Positions 36,302-45,241 of a DNA stretch of 64,000 nt are shown piece by piece. Below the pieces are notes generated by a model. That model searched no databases, had not been told where the DNA came from, and saw only the letters and a list, made by a program, of their open reading frames with translations. The DNA comes from Neisseria perflava (GTDB taxonomy: Bacteria > Pseudomonadota > Gammaproteobacteria > Burkholderiales > Neisseriaceae). The position numbers were made by a program, and so were the translations under genes. Every line of letters starts with the position of its first letter. Position 1 is the first letter of the stretch. Location of the stretch: assembly GCF_002863305.2 (NCBI RefSeq), contig NZ_CP136962.1, positions 682,001 through 746,000 of the forward strand, in the 5' to 3' direction.

Positions 36302-36628
36302 ATGTCCCGCCCCTCACTTTTTCTGCCTTTATTTTTGATTATCTTTGGTGCGATTTGGTTTTTACGCGCTACGGATATTTTGCCTGCGACATCGACAATG
36401 ATTGCCGGCGCATTAATTATTTTGGGCTTTGCCGTGTTGATTATGGACGGCATCAACAAACAGTCCATTGTTTCCGGCCCGATGCTGATTTATATCGGTA
36501 CAGCCATTTATCTGCACATGAGCTACTGGATTTACCTCTCGCCGTTGCTGGCCATCGGCATGGTCGTGTTGGGTTGCCTGCTGTTGCTCTCGCGCAGCGA
36601 TATGATTCCTGAGAAACACACAAAATAG
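36302..36628 (+). CDS. Small membrane protein (LiaF-TM/DUF5668-like)
   Basis: The start at 36302 has CGGAG upstream and gives 108 residues. Four closely packed hydrophobic helices are visible (SLFLPLFLIIFGAIWFL, MIAGALIILGFAVLIMDG, GPMLIYIGTAIYLHM, LSPLLAIGMVVLGCLLLL). The spacing of Gly and aromatic residues is like the four-helix LiaF-type transmembrane domain, which occurs in envelope-stress proteins, but the soluble part is absent. Function unknown. A DUS lies shortly upstream. Confidence 0.65.
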   Translation: MSRPSLFLPLFLIIFGAIWFLRATDILPATSTMIAGALIILGFAVLIMDGINKQSIVSGPMLIYIGTAIYLHMSYWIYLSPLLAIGMVVLGCLLLLSRSDMIPEKHTK

Positions 36629-36656
36629 AAAGATGAGAGATTTGGGTTTTGCCCTA

Positions 36657-36706
36657 TAAAGGCCGTCTGAACAATGGTATAATCCGCCGTTTCAGACGGC
36701 CTTTTT
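36657..36706. terminator. DUS pair with embedded extended -10 box upstream of guaA
   Basis: Inverted DUS arms (about 36659-36672 and 36690-36704) enclose TGGTATAAT, an extended -10 (TATAAT 36678-36683) oriented toward guaA. It could terminate the upstream gene and promote guaA. Confidence 0.5.
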
Positions 36707-36775
36707 ATTGTGGTTTAAATTTAAAATTTGCCCTTACGGCCGCACCGTTTTCTTACATTTTGCAAAGTTTCCGCC

Positions 36776-38341
36776 ATGACTCAAGACAAAATCCTTATTC
36801 TCGACTTCGGCTCGCAAGTTACCCAGCTGATCGCCCGCCGCGTGCGCGAAGCCCACGTTTACTGCGAATTGCATTCTTTCGACATGCCTTTGGACGAAAT
36901 CAAAGCCTTCAACCCGAAAGGCATCATCCTCTCCGGCGGCCCTAATTCCGTTTACGAATCCGATTATCAAGCCGATACCGGTCTTTTTGATTTGGGCATT
37001 CCGGTCTTGGGCATCTGCTACGGCATGCAGTTTATGGCGCACCACTTGGGCGGCGAAGTTAGCCCGGGCAACCAACGTGAATTCGGTTATGCGCAAGTGA
37101 AAACCATCGACAGCGAGCTGACACGCGGCATTCAAGATGATGCACCAAACACGCTCGACGTATGGATGAGCCATGGCGATAAAGTTTCCAAACTGCCTAC
37201 CGGCTTCTCTGTCATCGGCGACACCCCGTCTTGCCCAATTGCCATGATGGAAAACGCTGAGAAACAATTCTACGGCATCCAATTCCACCCTGAAGTGACC
37301 CACACCAAACAAGGTCGCGCGTTGTTAAACCGCTTTGTCTTGGATATTTGCGGCGCACAACCAAGCTGGACCATGCCGAACTACATCGAAGAAGCCGTCG
37401 CCAAAATCCGCGAACAAGTAGGCAGCGATGAAGTGATTTTAGGTTTGTCCGGCGGTGTGGACTCTTCCGTAGCGGCCGCGTTGATTCACCGCGCCATCGG
37501 CGACCAACTGACCTGCGTGTTTGTTGACCACGGTCTGTTGCGTTTGAACGAAGGCAAAATGGTGATGGACATGTTTGCCCGCAACTTGGGCGTACGTGTG
37601 ATTCACGTTGATGCCGAAGAGCAGTTTTTGGCGAAACTTGCCGGTGTGACCGATCCGGAGAAAAAACGCAAAATCATCGGTGCGGAATTTATCGAAGTCT
37701 TTGACGCTGAAGAGAAAAAACTCACCAACGCCAAATGGTTGGCGCAAGGTACGATTTACCCTGACGTAATCGAATCCGCAGGCGCAAAAACCAAAAAAGC
37801 CCACGCCATCAAATCCCACCATAACGTCGGCGGCCTGCCTGAAAACATGAAGCTCAAATTGCTTGAACCATTGCGCGACTTGTTCAAAGACGAAGTGCGC
37901 GAATTGGGTGTGGCTTTGGGTCTGCCCCGTGAAATGGTGTACCGTCATCCGTTCCCAGGCCCGGGTTTGGGCGTGCGCATCTTGGGCGAAGTGAAAAAAG
38001 AATACGCCGACTTGCTCCGTCAAGCAGACAATATTTTCATTCAAGAATTGCGCAATACTACCGATGAAAACGGCACATCTTGGTACGACCTGACCAGCCA
38101 AGCCTTTGCCGTATTCCTGCCTGTGAAATCCGTCGGCGTGATGGGCGACGGCCGTACTTACGATTACGTCGTAGCTTTGCGTGCCGTGATTACCAGCGAC
38201 TTTATGACTGCGCACTGGGCTGAGCTGCCTTACTCGCTGCTTGGCCGCGTGTCCAACCGCATCATCAACGAAGTCAAAGGCATCAACCGCGTGGTTTATG
38301 ATGTCAGTGGTAAACCGCCTGCCACAATTGAGTGGGAATAA
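36776..38341 (+). CDS. guaA: GMP synthase (glutamine-hydrolysing)
   Basis: A 521-residue enzyme that aminates XMP to GMP. The start [20 protein letters not shown] at 36776 matches the family N-terminus; the 16 codons upstream do not. The glutaminase domain has the nucleophile in LGICYGMQ (Cys81) and QFHPEV; the ATP pyrophosphatase has the PP-loop [10 protein letters not shown]; the C-terminal dimerisation domain has [16 protein letters not shown] and ends [20 protein letters not shown] with IEWE. Full length. Confidence 0.98.
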   Translation: MTQDKILILDFGSQVTQLIARRVREAHVYCELHSFDMPLDEIKAFNPKGIILSGGPNSVYESDYQADTGLFDLGIPVLGICYGMQFMAHHLGGEVSPGNQREFGYAQVKTIDSELTRGIQDDAPNTLDVWMSHGDKVSKLPTGFSVIGDTPSCPIAMMENAEKQFYGIQFHPEVTHTKQGRALLNRFVLDICGAQPSWTMPNYIEEAVAKIREQVGSDEVILGLSGGVDSSVAAALIHRAIGDQLTCVFVDHGLLRLNEGKMVMDMFARNLGVRVIHVDAEEQFLAKLAGVTDPEKKRKIIGAEFIEVFDAEEKKLTNAKWLAQGTIYPDVIESAGAKTKKAHAIKSHHNVGGLPENMKLKLLEPLRDLFKDEVRELGVALGLPREMVYRHPFPGPGLGVRILGEVKKEYADLLRQADNIFIQELRNTTDENGTSWYDLTSQAFAVFLPVKSVGVMGDGRTYDYVVALRAVITSDFMTAHWAELPYSLLGRVSNRIINEVKGINRVVYDVSGKPPATIEWE

Positions 38342-38342
38342 T

Positions 38343-38399
38343 CCCTAAAGAATAAGGCCGTCTGAACAGATATTGTTCAGACGGCCTTATTCTTTAGGG
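38343..38399. terminator. Perfect 26-bp hairpin between guaA and gloB
   Basis: Arms 38343-38368 and 38374-38399 are exact reverse complements with a 5-base loop. The DUS forms the upper half; the lower half (CCCTAAAGAATA and its complement) is not uptake sequence. Between convergent genes, so it serves both. Confidence 0.85.
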
Positions 38400-38410
38400 A
38401 CTAAGCCCAA

Positions 38411-39160
38411 TTAAAATTGATTTTTCAATTCACGCAAAGCGGCGAAGACTTCGAGTTCGCTGTTTAATTTTCGTCCGCTCAATTCTTCGGCGCGTGCCTG
38501 AACTTGGGGCAGGTGTATGCGGAAAAACGGATTGACTTTGCGTTCGTGCGCAAGGCTGACAGGCAGCGTTGGCGTGTGTTCGGCTGCAGCCAAGGCCGTT
38601 TGAATGTCGGCGTTGTCCGGTTCGATATGCTGGGCAAAGCGCAGATTAGAGGCGGTATATTCGTGTGCCGGATAAAACAGCGTTTCTTCGGGCAGTTGGT
38701 TGAATCGGTGGAAGCTGTCGTAAAGCTGCTCGATTGTGCCGGTGAATACGCGGCCGCAACCGGCGGAGAACAAGGTATCGCCGCAGAAAACGTGCAGGCC
38801 GTCTGAATTTTCCAGCAGATAGCTGATGTGGCGGTCGGTATGGCCGGGGGTCGCCCAAACGGTAACCAAGCCTTCGCCAAACGGGAACTGCGTACCTGCG
38901 GTGACGGTATGCGTCGCCACGTCGATGTCGCTTTCGCCATAGATTGGGGATTCTAAGAAGCCGTTGTGCAGTGCTTTTGCGCCACCAATATGGTCATGAT
39001 GGGGATGGGTAATCCATATTTGCGCCAGCATCAAGTGGTTGTGAACAAGGAATTTTAAGACTGGCGTGGCATCGGACGGATCGACGCAGACGGCATGGTT
39101 GCCTTCTTGAATCATCCAGATGTAGTTGTCGTTTAGGGCTTGGATTGGTGTGATTTTCAT
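38411..39160 (-). CDS. gloB: Hydroxyacylglutathione hydrolase (glyoxalase II)
   Basis: A 249-residue metallo-beta-lactamase-fold enzyme that hydrolyses S-lactoylglutathione to lactate and glutathione. The metal motif THPHHDHIGGA lies at residues 51-61, with further ligands in ATPGHTDRHISY and FCGDTLFSAGCGR, and the C-terminal glutathione-binding helix region VSLAHERKVNPFFR. Length and motifs match E. coli GloB. gshA elsewhere in the window provides its cofactor. Confidence 0.95.
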   Translation of the reverse strand: MKITPIQALNDNYIWMIQEGNHAVCVDPSDATPVLKFLVHNHLMLAQIWITHPHHDHIGGAKALHNGFLESPIYGESDIDVATHTVTAGTQFPFGEGLVTVWATPGHTDRHISYLLENSDGLHVFCGDTLFSAGCGRVFTGTIEQLYDSFHRFNQLPEETLFYPAHEYTASNLRFAQHIEPDNADIQTALAAAEHTPTLPVSLAHERKVNPFFRIHLPQVQARAEELSGRKLNSELEVFAALRELKNQF

Positions 39161-39183
39161 ATGCTTTCTTCTGGTTTGGGGTT

Positions 39184-40269
39184 TCAGACGGCCTCTAAAT
39201 AATCTTTGATATTCGGGCTTTGGCCGAACACGGCTTCATGGGCTTGCTGGATGCTCAGTCGGTTGAACAGCAATCTTTGGGTTTGGTCGCCGTCGATAAT
39301 CCGCACTTGGCCTTGCAGTTTGGGCGCGTCGTGATGAAAGGTGTTTTTAAACGCGTGCCAACGGTCAGTTTGCAGATGGACGACGGCAAACATATCATGC
39401 GAGATATTAACGCCGACACTGAATAGCTTGGCCGAGGCTTGCAGGCAGAAACTGCTGTCGCCAAACAGGCAAAGCCCTGTGTTTTCCGGATAGCGGAACA
39501 ATTCGATTTTCACGGCTTCGGGTTCGGCAAAGATGTTGCAAAACAACCGTTCAAACAACGACGGTTGCGCCACGCCTTCGCTCAACATACCGTAAAGCCC
39601 GCCCAACCAATCAACATAGCCGAGAAAGGTGAAACGGTAGTTCTGCATAATGGCTTCGATGCGCTTGGGGTCGCGTTTGCTGATTAAGCGGACAAATTCA
39701 AAACCGACTTCCGGCAGCCGTGCCCGAAGTGTTTGGTGCAGGCGATGGGCAAACAGGTTTTTATGGTTGTACGGATTGCGCAGAATGCCGAGGAATTTTA
39801 GCCGCAATATCCGCCACAAGGCATCCGGTACTTTGACGGTGTCGGCATTTGCCGTAGTTGTTTTCAGACGGCCTGCAGGTAAGGTGCGCAGATGATTGCA
39901 GGCTTCTTCGTAGCCGCTTTCATGACGGTTGAACCAGCTTTCCAGATTGTATTGGTTGGCGGAGTCTTCGACAAAGGTCAGCGTATAGAGGTTTTTCGCC
40001 GCCAAGTTGCCGATGATGTTGACGCTTATCGCTTCGCTGCGGTTTTGTTCTTTGCCGCGGGCTTTTTCGCCAGTATGGAACATGGACAAGGGTAGCTTGT
40101 AAACATTCTGATTCTGCGGGCTTACCTGCGGATTATGCGTGTGCTGCCGTTGCTCGGTCTGGGCGACGAAGTGGTGTTCCTTCGTCGGATTCGCGGTCAA
40201 CAGGGCGTAAGGCTTTTCACCGCATTCGGAAAATTCGCAATCGCTGAGGATAAAGGCTTGTCGAGTCAT
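39184..40269 (-). CDS. Hypothetical protein (DUF4238-like N-terminus)
   Basis: A 361-residue cytoplasmic protein with no signal peptide or membrane helix. The N-terminal EHHFVAQTEQRQHTH and QNQNVYKLPLSMF, then IGNLAAKNLYTL...ANQYNLESWFNRHES, are arranged like DUF4238 proteins (HHxxPQ near the start, then a Tyr and an E..F/W element), a family with no proven activity found in accessory regions. A glyoxalase gene lies 23 bases downstream but is functionally unrelated. One DUS is inside the gene near 39866. Call is tentative. Confidence 0.55.
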   Translation of the reverse strand: MTRQAFILSDCEFSECGEKPYALLTANPTKEHHFVAQTEQRQHTHNPQVSPQNQNVYKLPLSMFHTGEKARGKEQNRSEAISVNIIGNLAAKNLYTLTFVEDSANQYNLESWFNRHESGYEEACNHLRTLPAGRLKTTTANADTVKVPDALWRILRLKFLGILRNPYNHKNLFAHRLHQTLRARLPEVGFEFVRLISKRDPKRIEAIMQNYRFTFLGYVDWLGGLYGMLSEGVAQPSLFERLFCNIFAEPEAVKIELFRYPENTGLCLFGDSSFCLQASAKLFSVGVNISHDMFAVVHLQTDRWHAFKNTFHHDAPKLQGQVRIIDGDQTQRLLFNRLSIQQAHEAVFGQSPNIKDYLEAV

Positions 40270-40350
40270 AATGTCGGAAAAGGCCGTCTGAATATGTCGA
40301 TTATAGTTTAAAAGAGGGAATTATACAGAATGATGTGGAGATTTCCCTGA

Positions 40351-40384
40351 CAGCTGAAACCTAGACATAGATTTTCGGCTGTTT
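40351..40384. repeat. 34-bp hairpin repeat, also in the IS1106-type element
   Basis: CAGCTGAAAC at the left and TTTTCGGCTG at the right form an imperfect hairpin. The 34 bases match 62599-62632, inside the transposon end, at 29 of 34 positions. No transposase is nearby, so it is probably a relic of a lost element. Confidence 0.5.
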
Positions 40385-40510
40385 TCATTCTTAATCCTTT
40401 CTTTTAAAATATCCCCAATATTTTTAATTTGATTACTCAAATCTCAACATAGTTAGCGTCAAAATATAATAGGTATTGTCTAAATTATGCCTTATTAATT
40501 TAAAATATTA

Positions 40511-40765
40511 TTATATTTTATTTAGCTTATATTTTTTAATTAATTTTATATAGATTAACAAAAACAATATAATTAAAATATCAAAAGTAATAAAAATCGA
40601 TAATATTTGAGTTATATCATAGATTGTAATGAGTATATCTTCGGCGGAACTCATCATTTCTATCTTATATTTAATTGTTAAAAAAACATTTAAAATATAG
40701 ACTATTTGAAAAATAAGAACCAATGAAACAAAAATCTTTATCAATATCTTACCTAAGATACTCAT
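40511..40765 (-). CDS. AT-rich small membrane protein, unknown
   Basis: An 84-residue protein made mostly of Ile, Leu, Lys and Tyr, with two membrane helices (about residues 9-30 and 52-74) and a basic C-terminus (KLIKKYKLNKI). The region is very AT-rich, so open frames arise easily; a GGAAAT stands upstream of the ATG. Resembles in style the 22709-23122 protein but without clear homology. Possibly an acquired gene or a chance frame. Confidence 0.4.
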   Translation of the reverse strand: MSILGKILIKIFVSLVLIFQIVYILNVFLTIKYKIEMMSSAEDILITIYDITQILSIFITFDILIILFLLIYIKLIKKYKLNKI

Positions 40766-40837
40766 TTTAATTTCCTATTTATTCATAAATGAAATGTTGT
40801 GTGGTAGCCAATGCAGAGAAGAGTAGTAAAAGACAAA

Positions 40838-40894
40838 AAGACCGTCTGAAACAGGTTGGAGCGAAGTCCGATATACCTATTTTCAGACGGCCTT
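40838..40894. terminator. DUS-pair terminator after purL
   Basis: A degenerate arm AAAGACCGTCTGAAA faces a perfect TTTCAGACGGCCTTTTT. It lies 30 bases past the purL stop on the minus strand. Confidence 0.6.
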
Positions 40895-40923
40895 TTTCTT
40901 TCAAATCAGAATCAGGATACGAT

Positions 40924-43900
40924 TTAGCCCAAAGCCTTCCTTGCCCCGGCAAAGAGGCGGTACCAGCCGGACAGTTCCGTCCAGTCTTCCGGTTTCCAGC
41001 TCATTTGCGCGGCACGGTATACGCGTTCCGGATGCGGCATCATGATGGTCACGCGGCCGTCGGCGTTGGTCACACCGGCGATGCCCTGCGGCGAGCCGTT
41101 AGGGTTGAGCGGATAAGTTTGGGTTACTTGGTTTTGACCGTCTACATATTGCAACGCAATACCCAAATCGGCAGAAATGTTGCCGCCGTGAAGCGCGAAG
41201 TCGGCGCGGCCTTCGCCGTGGCTGACCACGACAGGCAGGCTGGAACCTTGCATTTCGTTCAGAATCAGCGACGCAGATTTCGGAACATGAACCATGCTCA
41301 GGCGCGCTTCAAACTGTTCGCTCAAGTTGCGTTTGAACTTCGGCCATGTTTCTGCACCCGGGATAATCTCGGCAAGGTTGCTGACCATTTGACAGCCATT
41401 GCACACGCCCAATGTCAGCGTGTTCGGGTCGGCAAAGAAGGCGGCAAATTGGTCGCGCAGAGCAGGGTGGAACAGAATCGATTTCGCCCAGCCTTCGCCT
41501 GCACCGAGTACGTCGCCGTAGCTGAAGCCGCCGCACGCCGCCAGCATTTTGAAGTCGGCAAGGTTGACGCGGCCTGCCATCAGGTCGGACATATGCACGT
41601 CGTAAGCATCGAATCCGGCGCGGGTAAAGGCGGCGGCCATTTCGATTTGGCCGTTTACGCCCTGTTCGCGCAGGATGGCGATTTTGGGTTTCGCGCCGCT
41701 GTTAATGAATGGCGCGGCGATGTCTTCATTCACGTCAAATTTCACGTTGGCAAACAATGCGCTGCGTTCGTTGTCGCCAATCAGGGCAAACTCGCTGTCG
41801 GCGCAGGCAGGGTTGTCGCGAAGGCGTTGAATGGCATGGCTGGTTTCCTGCCATGCGCGTTGCAGGTCGGCGCGTGGTTGGTCGAACAGAGTTTCATCGT
41901 CAACTGTGATTACAAGACGGTCGGATGTCGGATTGATTGTGCCAATATAATGGCTGGCAAATTTGCCTATCTTGCGCGGAGAGAAGCCTCCCTTGTTTAC
42001 AAAAAATTCTTTCTTGTCAAATTGCTTGAGTACATAATCAGCATCTTCTGCACGAACTTGTAAAACTGCACCAAGCTCTTCATTAAACAGCGAACGGATT
42101 ACGTTTTCTTCGGTAGAGATGATAGAACCAGCATTAACAAAGCCTAGGTCGTGGTCAACCTGGGCAGGTGTATAGGTTGCTATCGTGGTTGCAAAAAGTA
42201 TGCTTCCCAATGTGATATCTAACCCGCAACGCCCCGCAAACGCCATTTCCGCCAGCGTCGCAAACAAGCCGCCGTCGCTGCGGTCGTGATACGCCAAAAG
42301 TTTGTCTTTGGCGACAAGCTGCTGAATCACGCCGTAAAAGTCTTTCAGACGGTCTGTATCGTCCAAATCAGGCGCGTCGCCGGTCATATTGTTGTACACC
42401 TGACCGAACGCGGAGCCGCCCATACGCGCTTTGCCGAAGCCCAAATCAATAAACAGCAATACGCTGTCTTCGACGTTTTTCAACTGAGGCGTAACAGTCT
42501 TGCGTACGTCTTCCACTGGCGTAAACGCGGAGATAATCAGGCTCAACGGCGAAACAACGGATTTTTTCTCTTCGCCATCCTGCCACACGGTTTTCATCGA
42601 CAGGCTGTCTTTGCCCACGGGGATGCTTAAATCCAATGCCTGACAGGCTTTGGAAACGGCTTCGACGGTGCGGTAGAGTTTTTCGTCTTCGCCTTCGTTG
42701 CCGCACGCCGCCATCCAGTTGGCGGAGAGCTTGATGTTGCCGATGTCGCCGATGTTGACCGCCGCGATGTTGGTGATGGCTTCGCCGATGCACATTCTAC
42801 CTGACGCGGGTGCGTCAAACAGGGCGACGGTCGGTTTTTCACCCATAGACATCGCTTCGCCGCGATGGGTGTTGAAACCCATCATGGTAACGGCACAGTC
42901 GGCTACGGGAGTTTGGTATTTGCCGACCATTTGGTCGCGGTGGGTCATGCCGCCGACGCTGCGGTCGCCGATGGTAATCAGGAAGTTTTTAGCAGCTACG
43001 GTAGGCAGGCGCAAAACGCGGTAGGCGGCTTCGGTAATGTCGATATCGCCCGCGTTAAACGGTTTTTCAGACGGCGTAACCGTTTTGTCGGTACGCGTGG
43101 TTTTGGGCGGTTTGCCGAGCAAAACGTTCAACGGCAAATCGACAGGGTTGTTGGAGAACAAGTCGTCGCGTACTTTCAAATGACCGTCATCGGTCGCCGT
43201 GCCGACTACGGCAAACGGGCAGCGTTCGCGTTCGCAGATGGCGCGGAAGGTCTCCAAATCTTTTTCCAAAATGGACAACACATAACGCTCTTGCGATTCG
43301 TTACACCAAATTTGCAATGGGCTGAGGCCGTGTTCTTCCAGCGGTACTTCGCGCAGTTTGAATACCGCGCCGCGGCCGGCATCGTTGACGAGTTCAGGGA
43401 AGGCGTTGGACAAGCCACCTGCGCCGACATCGTGGATGGAGATAATCGGGTTTTGGTCGCCAAGCTGCCAGCAACGGTCGATGACTTCTTGCGCGCGGCG
43501 TTCGATTTCGGGGTTGCCGCGTTGTACGGAGTTGAAGTCCAAAGATGCGTCGTTTGTGCCGGTGTTCATGGAAGAGGCTGCGCCGCCGCCCAAGCCGATG
43601 AGCATACCCGGGCCGCCCAGTTGGATCAGCAACGCGCCTTCGGGGATTTCGTCTTTATGCGTCTGCTGCGCCTGAATGCTGCCCAAGCCACCGGCAATCA
43701 TAATCGGTTTGTGGTAGCCGCGAACTTGGCCGTCAAACTTCTCTTCAAAGGTGCGGAAGTAGCCCAAGAGGTTCGGGCGGCCGAATTCGTTGTTGAACGC
43801 CGCGCCGCCGATCGGGCCTTCAATCATGATGTCTAAAGGGGAAGCAATATGGCCGGGTTTGCCGTAGGCTTGTTCCCAAGGCTGCTCCAGGCCCGGGATA

Positions 43901-44934
43901 TTCAGGTTGGAGACGGTAAAGCCAGTCAAGCCTGCTTTAGGACGTGAGCCTTTGCCCGTTGCGCCTTCATCGCGGATTTCGCCGCCCGCGCCCGTTGCCG
44001 CACCCGCAAACGGCGCGATGGCGGTCGGGTGGTTGTGCGTTTCCACTTTCATGATGATATGCGTGTCTTCTTCGTGGAAACGGTAGCCTTGGTTTTCCGC
44101 CACATTCGGATAGAAACGCTCGATTTTCGCGCCTTCGATCACAGACGAATTGTCTTTATAGGCAACGACCGTGCCTTCGGGATGCGCGTTGTGCGTGTCA
44201 CGAATCATGCCGAAAAGCGATTTTGGTTGTTTTTCGCCATTGAGGATGAAGTCGGCGTTGAAGATTTTGTGGCGGCAGTGTTCGCTGTTTGCCTGCGCGA
44301 ACATCATCAGCTCCACATCGGACGGATTGCGGTTTAAAGCCTGATAGTTTTCAACCAGATAATCGATTTCGTCGGCGGAGAGTGCCAAGCCCATTTCAGT
44401 ATTGGCTTTGACCAAAGCCTCTTTACCGCCGCCCAATACATCTACGCTGGAGAAGGTTTCCGATTGGATGTGGTGGAACAGTTGCGCCGCTGCATCGATG
44501 TCGGTCAACACGCTTTCGGTCATGCGGTCGTGCAACAGGGCTGCCCATTGTTGTTTTTGCCCGTCGGTAAGCGCACCTTCCAACCATACGGCCATGCCGC
44601 GCTCGATGCGCTCAATGCCTTCCAAACCGCAGTTTTCGGCGATATTGGTTGCTTTGGAAGCCCAAGGAGAAATGGTGCCCAAACGGGGCGTTACCAAAAA
44701 TAAATGCAAGCCCTCGCGCGCTTTGGGCGTTTGTTCAACGCTTTGCGCCGCCAGTAAGGCTTGCAGTTTTTCGACTGTCGCGGCATCAAGTGCTTTTTCG
44801 CTACCGACAAAATACCAAAATTCGCTGCTTAATTTGACTTCGGGCAGGCCGAGTGCGGCTGCTTTTTGAAAGAGTTTTTCAACACGGAAATCGGAAAGGG
44901 CGGTTACACCGCGCAAGGGCAGAACAACAGACAT
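40924..44934 (-). CDS. purL: Phosphoribosylformylglycinamidine synthase
   Basis: A 1336-residue, single-chain PurL, which converts FGAR, glutamine and ATP to FGAM in purine synthesis. Visible: [20 protein letters not shown] and [20 protein letters not shown] in the first half, [17 protein letters not shown] [15 protein letters not shown], and the C-terminal glutaminase with [19 protein letters not shown] (nucleophilic Cys) and [10 protein letters not shown]. Residues about 915-1010 (41905-42200) differ: lower GC and an unusual run ([40 protein letters not shown]), suggesting a recombined segment. A TATAAT on the minus strand at 44971-44976 is a likely -10 box. Confidence 0.96.
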   Translation of the reverse strand: MSVVLPLRGVTALSDFRVEKLFQKAAALGLPEVKLSSEFWYFVGSEKALDAATVEKLQALLAAQSVEQTPKAREGLHLFLVTPRLGTISPWASKATNIAENCGLEGIERIERGMAVWLEGALTDGQKQQWAALLHDRMTESVLTDIDAAAQLFHHIQSETFSSVDVLGGGKEALVKANTEMGLALSADEIDYLVENYQALNRNPSDVELMMFAQANSEHCRHKIFNADFILNGEKQPKSLFGMIRDTHNAHPEGTVVAYKDNSSVIEGAKIERFYPNVAENQGYRFHEEDTHIIMKVETHNHPTAIAPFAGAATGAGGEIRDEGATGKGSRPKAGLTGFTVSNLNIPGLEQPWEQAYGKPGHIASPLDIMIEGPIGGAAFNNEFGRPNLLGYFRTFEEKFDGQVRGYHKPIMIAGGLGSIQAQQTHKDEIPEGALLIQLGGPGMLIGLGGGAASSMNTGTNDASLDFNSVQRGNPEIERRAQEVIDRCWQLGDQNPIISIHDVGAGGLSNAFPELVNDAGRGAVFKLREVPLEEHGLSPLQIWCNESQERYVLSILEKDLETFRAICERERCPFAVVGTATDDGHLKVRDDLFSNNPVDLPLNVLLGKPPKTTRTDKTVTPSEKPFNAGDIDITEAAYRVLRLPTVAAKNFLITIGDRSVGGMTHRDQMVGKYQTPVADCAVTMMGFNTHRGEAMSMGEKPTVALFDAPASGRMCIGEAITNIAAVNIGDIGNIKLSANWMAACGNEGEDEKLYRTVEAVSKACQALDLSIPVGKDSLSMKTVWQDGEEKKSVVSPLSLIISAFTPVEDVRKTVTPQLKNVEDSVLLFIDLGFGKARMGGSAFGQVYNNMTGDAPDLDDTDRLKDFYGVIQQLVAKDKLLAYHDRSDGGLFATLAEMAFAGRCGLDITLGSILFATTIATYTPAQVDHDLGFVNAGSIISTEENVIRSLFNEELGAVLQVRAEDADYVLKQFDKKEFFVNKGGFSPRKIGKFASHYIGTINPTSDRLVITVDDETLFDQPRADLQRAWQETSHAIQRLRDNPACADSEFALIGDNERSALFANVKFDVNEDIAAPFINSGAKPKIAILREQGVNGQIEMAAAFTRAGFDAYDVHMSDLMAGRVNLADFKMLAACGGFSYGDVLGAGEGWAKSILFHPALRDQFAAFFADPNTLTLGVCNGCQMVSNLAEIIPGAETWPKFKRNLSEQFEARLSMVHVPKSASLILNEMQGSSLPVVVSHGEGRADFALHGGNISADLGIALQYVDGQNQVTQTYPLNPNGSPQGIAGVTNADGRVTIMMPHPERVYRAAQMSWKPEDWTELSGWYRLFAGARKALG

Positions 44935-44970
44935 GGATTCAGCTCACAAAATGCAGTTGGGGAATCCATT

Positions 44971-44976
44971 ATTATA
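44971..44976 (-). promoter_or_regulatory. purL -10 box
   Basis: Perfect TATAAT on the minus strand, 37 bases upstream of the purL ATG; the -35 region is poor. Confidence 0.4.
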
Positions 44977-45204
44977 CCTGAAAAATGCGATTTTGCTTGT
45001 GAATTTATACTTGAAATGTTGACAATTTTTACTTGTGAACAGAAGACGGAAAAAGCCGTCTTTCCGTCCTTTTGTTTATTTTATATCTGATTATTCAGTT
45101 ATTTTTATTTATTTTTGAAGGATTGGGCGAAATGGGGTCGGATAGGTGCGACGACATAAAGTGAGGATTATTGAATGGTTGTTTGTGATTTTTTTGCTAA
45201 CAAT
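44977..45204. other. Intergenic region between purL and rep
   Basis: The gap 44935-45241 is 307 bases. Apart from the purL -10 box at one end and the DUS pair at the other, it is AT-rich and contains nothing recognised. Confidence 0.5.
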
Positions 45205-45238
45205 AAGGCCGTCTGAAACCTTGTTTTCAGACGGCCTT
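45205..45238. terminator. DUS-pair terminator of rep
   Basis: Inverted AAGGCCGTCTGAAA arms with a 6-base loop, 4 bases beyond the rep stop. Confidence 0.7.
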
Positions 45239-45241
45239 GCG

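Noticed and set aside
40789..42063. A 424-codon open frame on the plus strand within purL
   Set aside because: It lies antisense to the well-supported purL gene, has a composition typical of a shadow frame and no recognisable motif.
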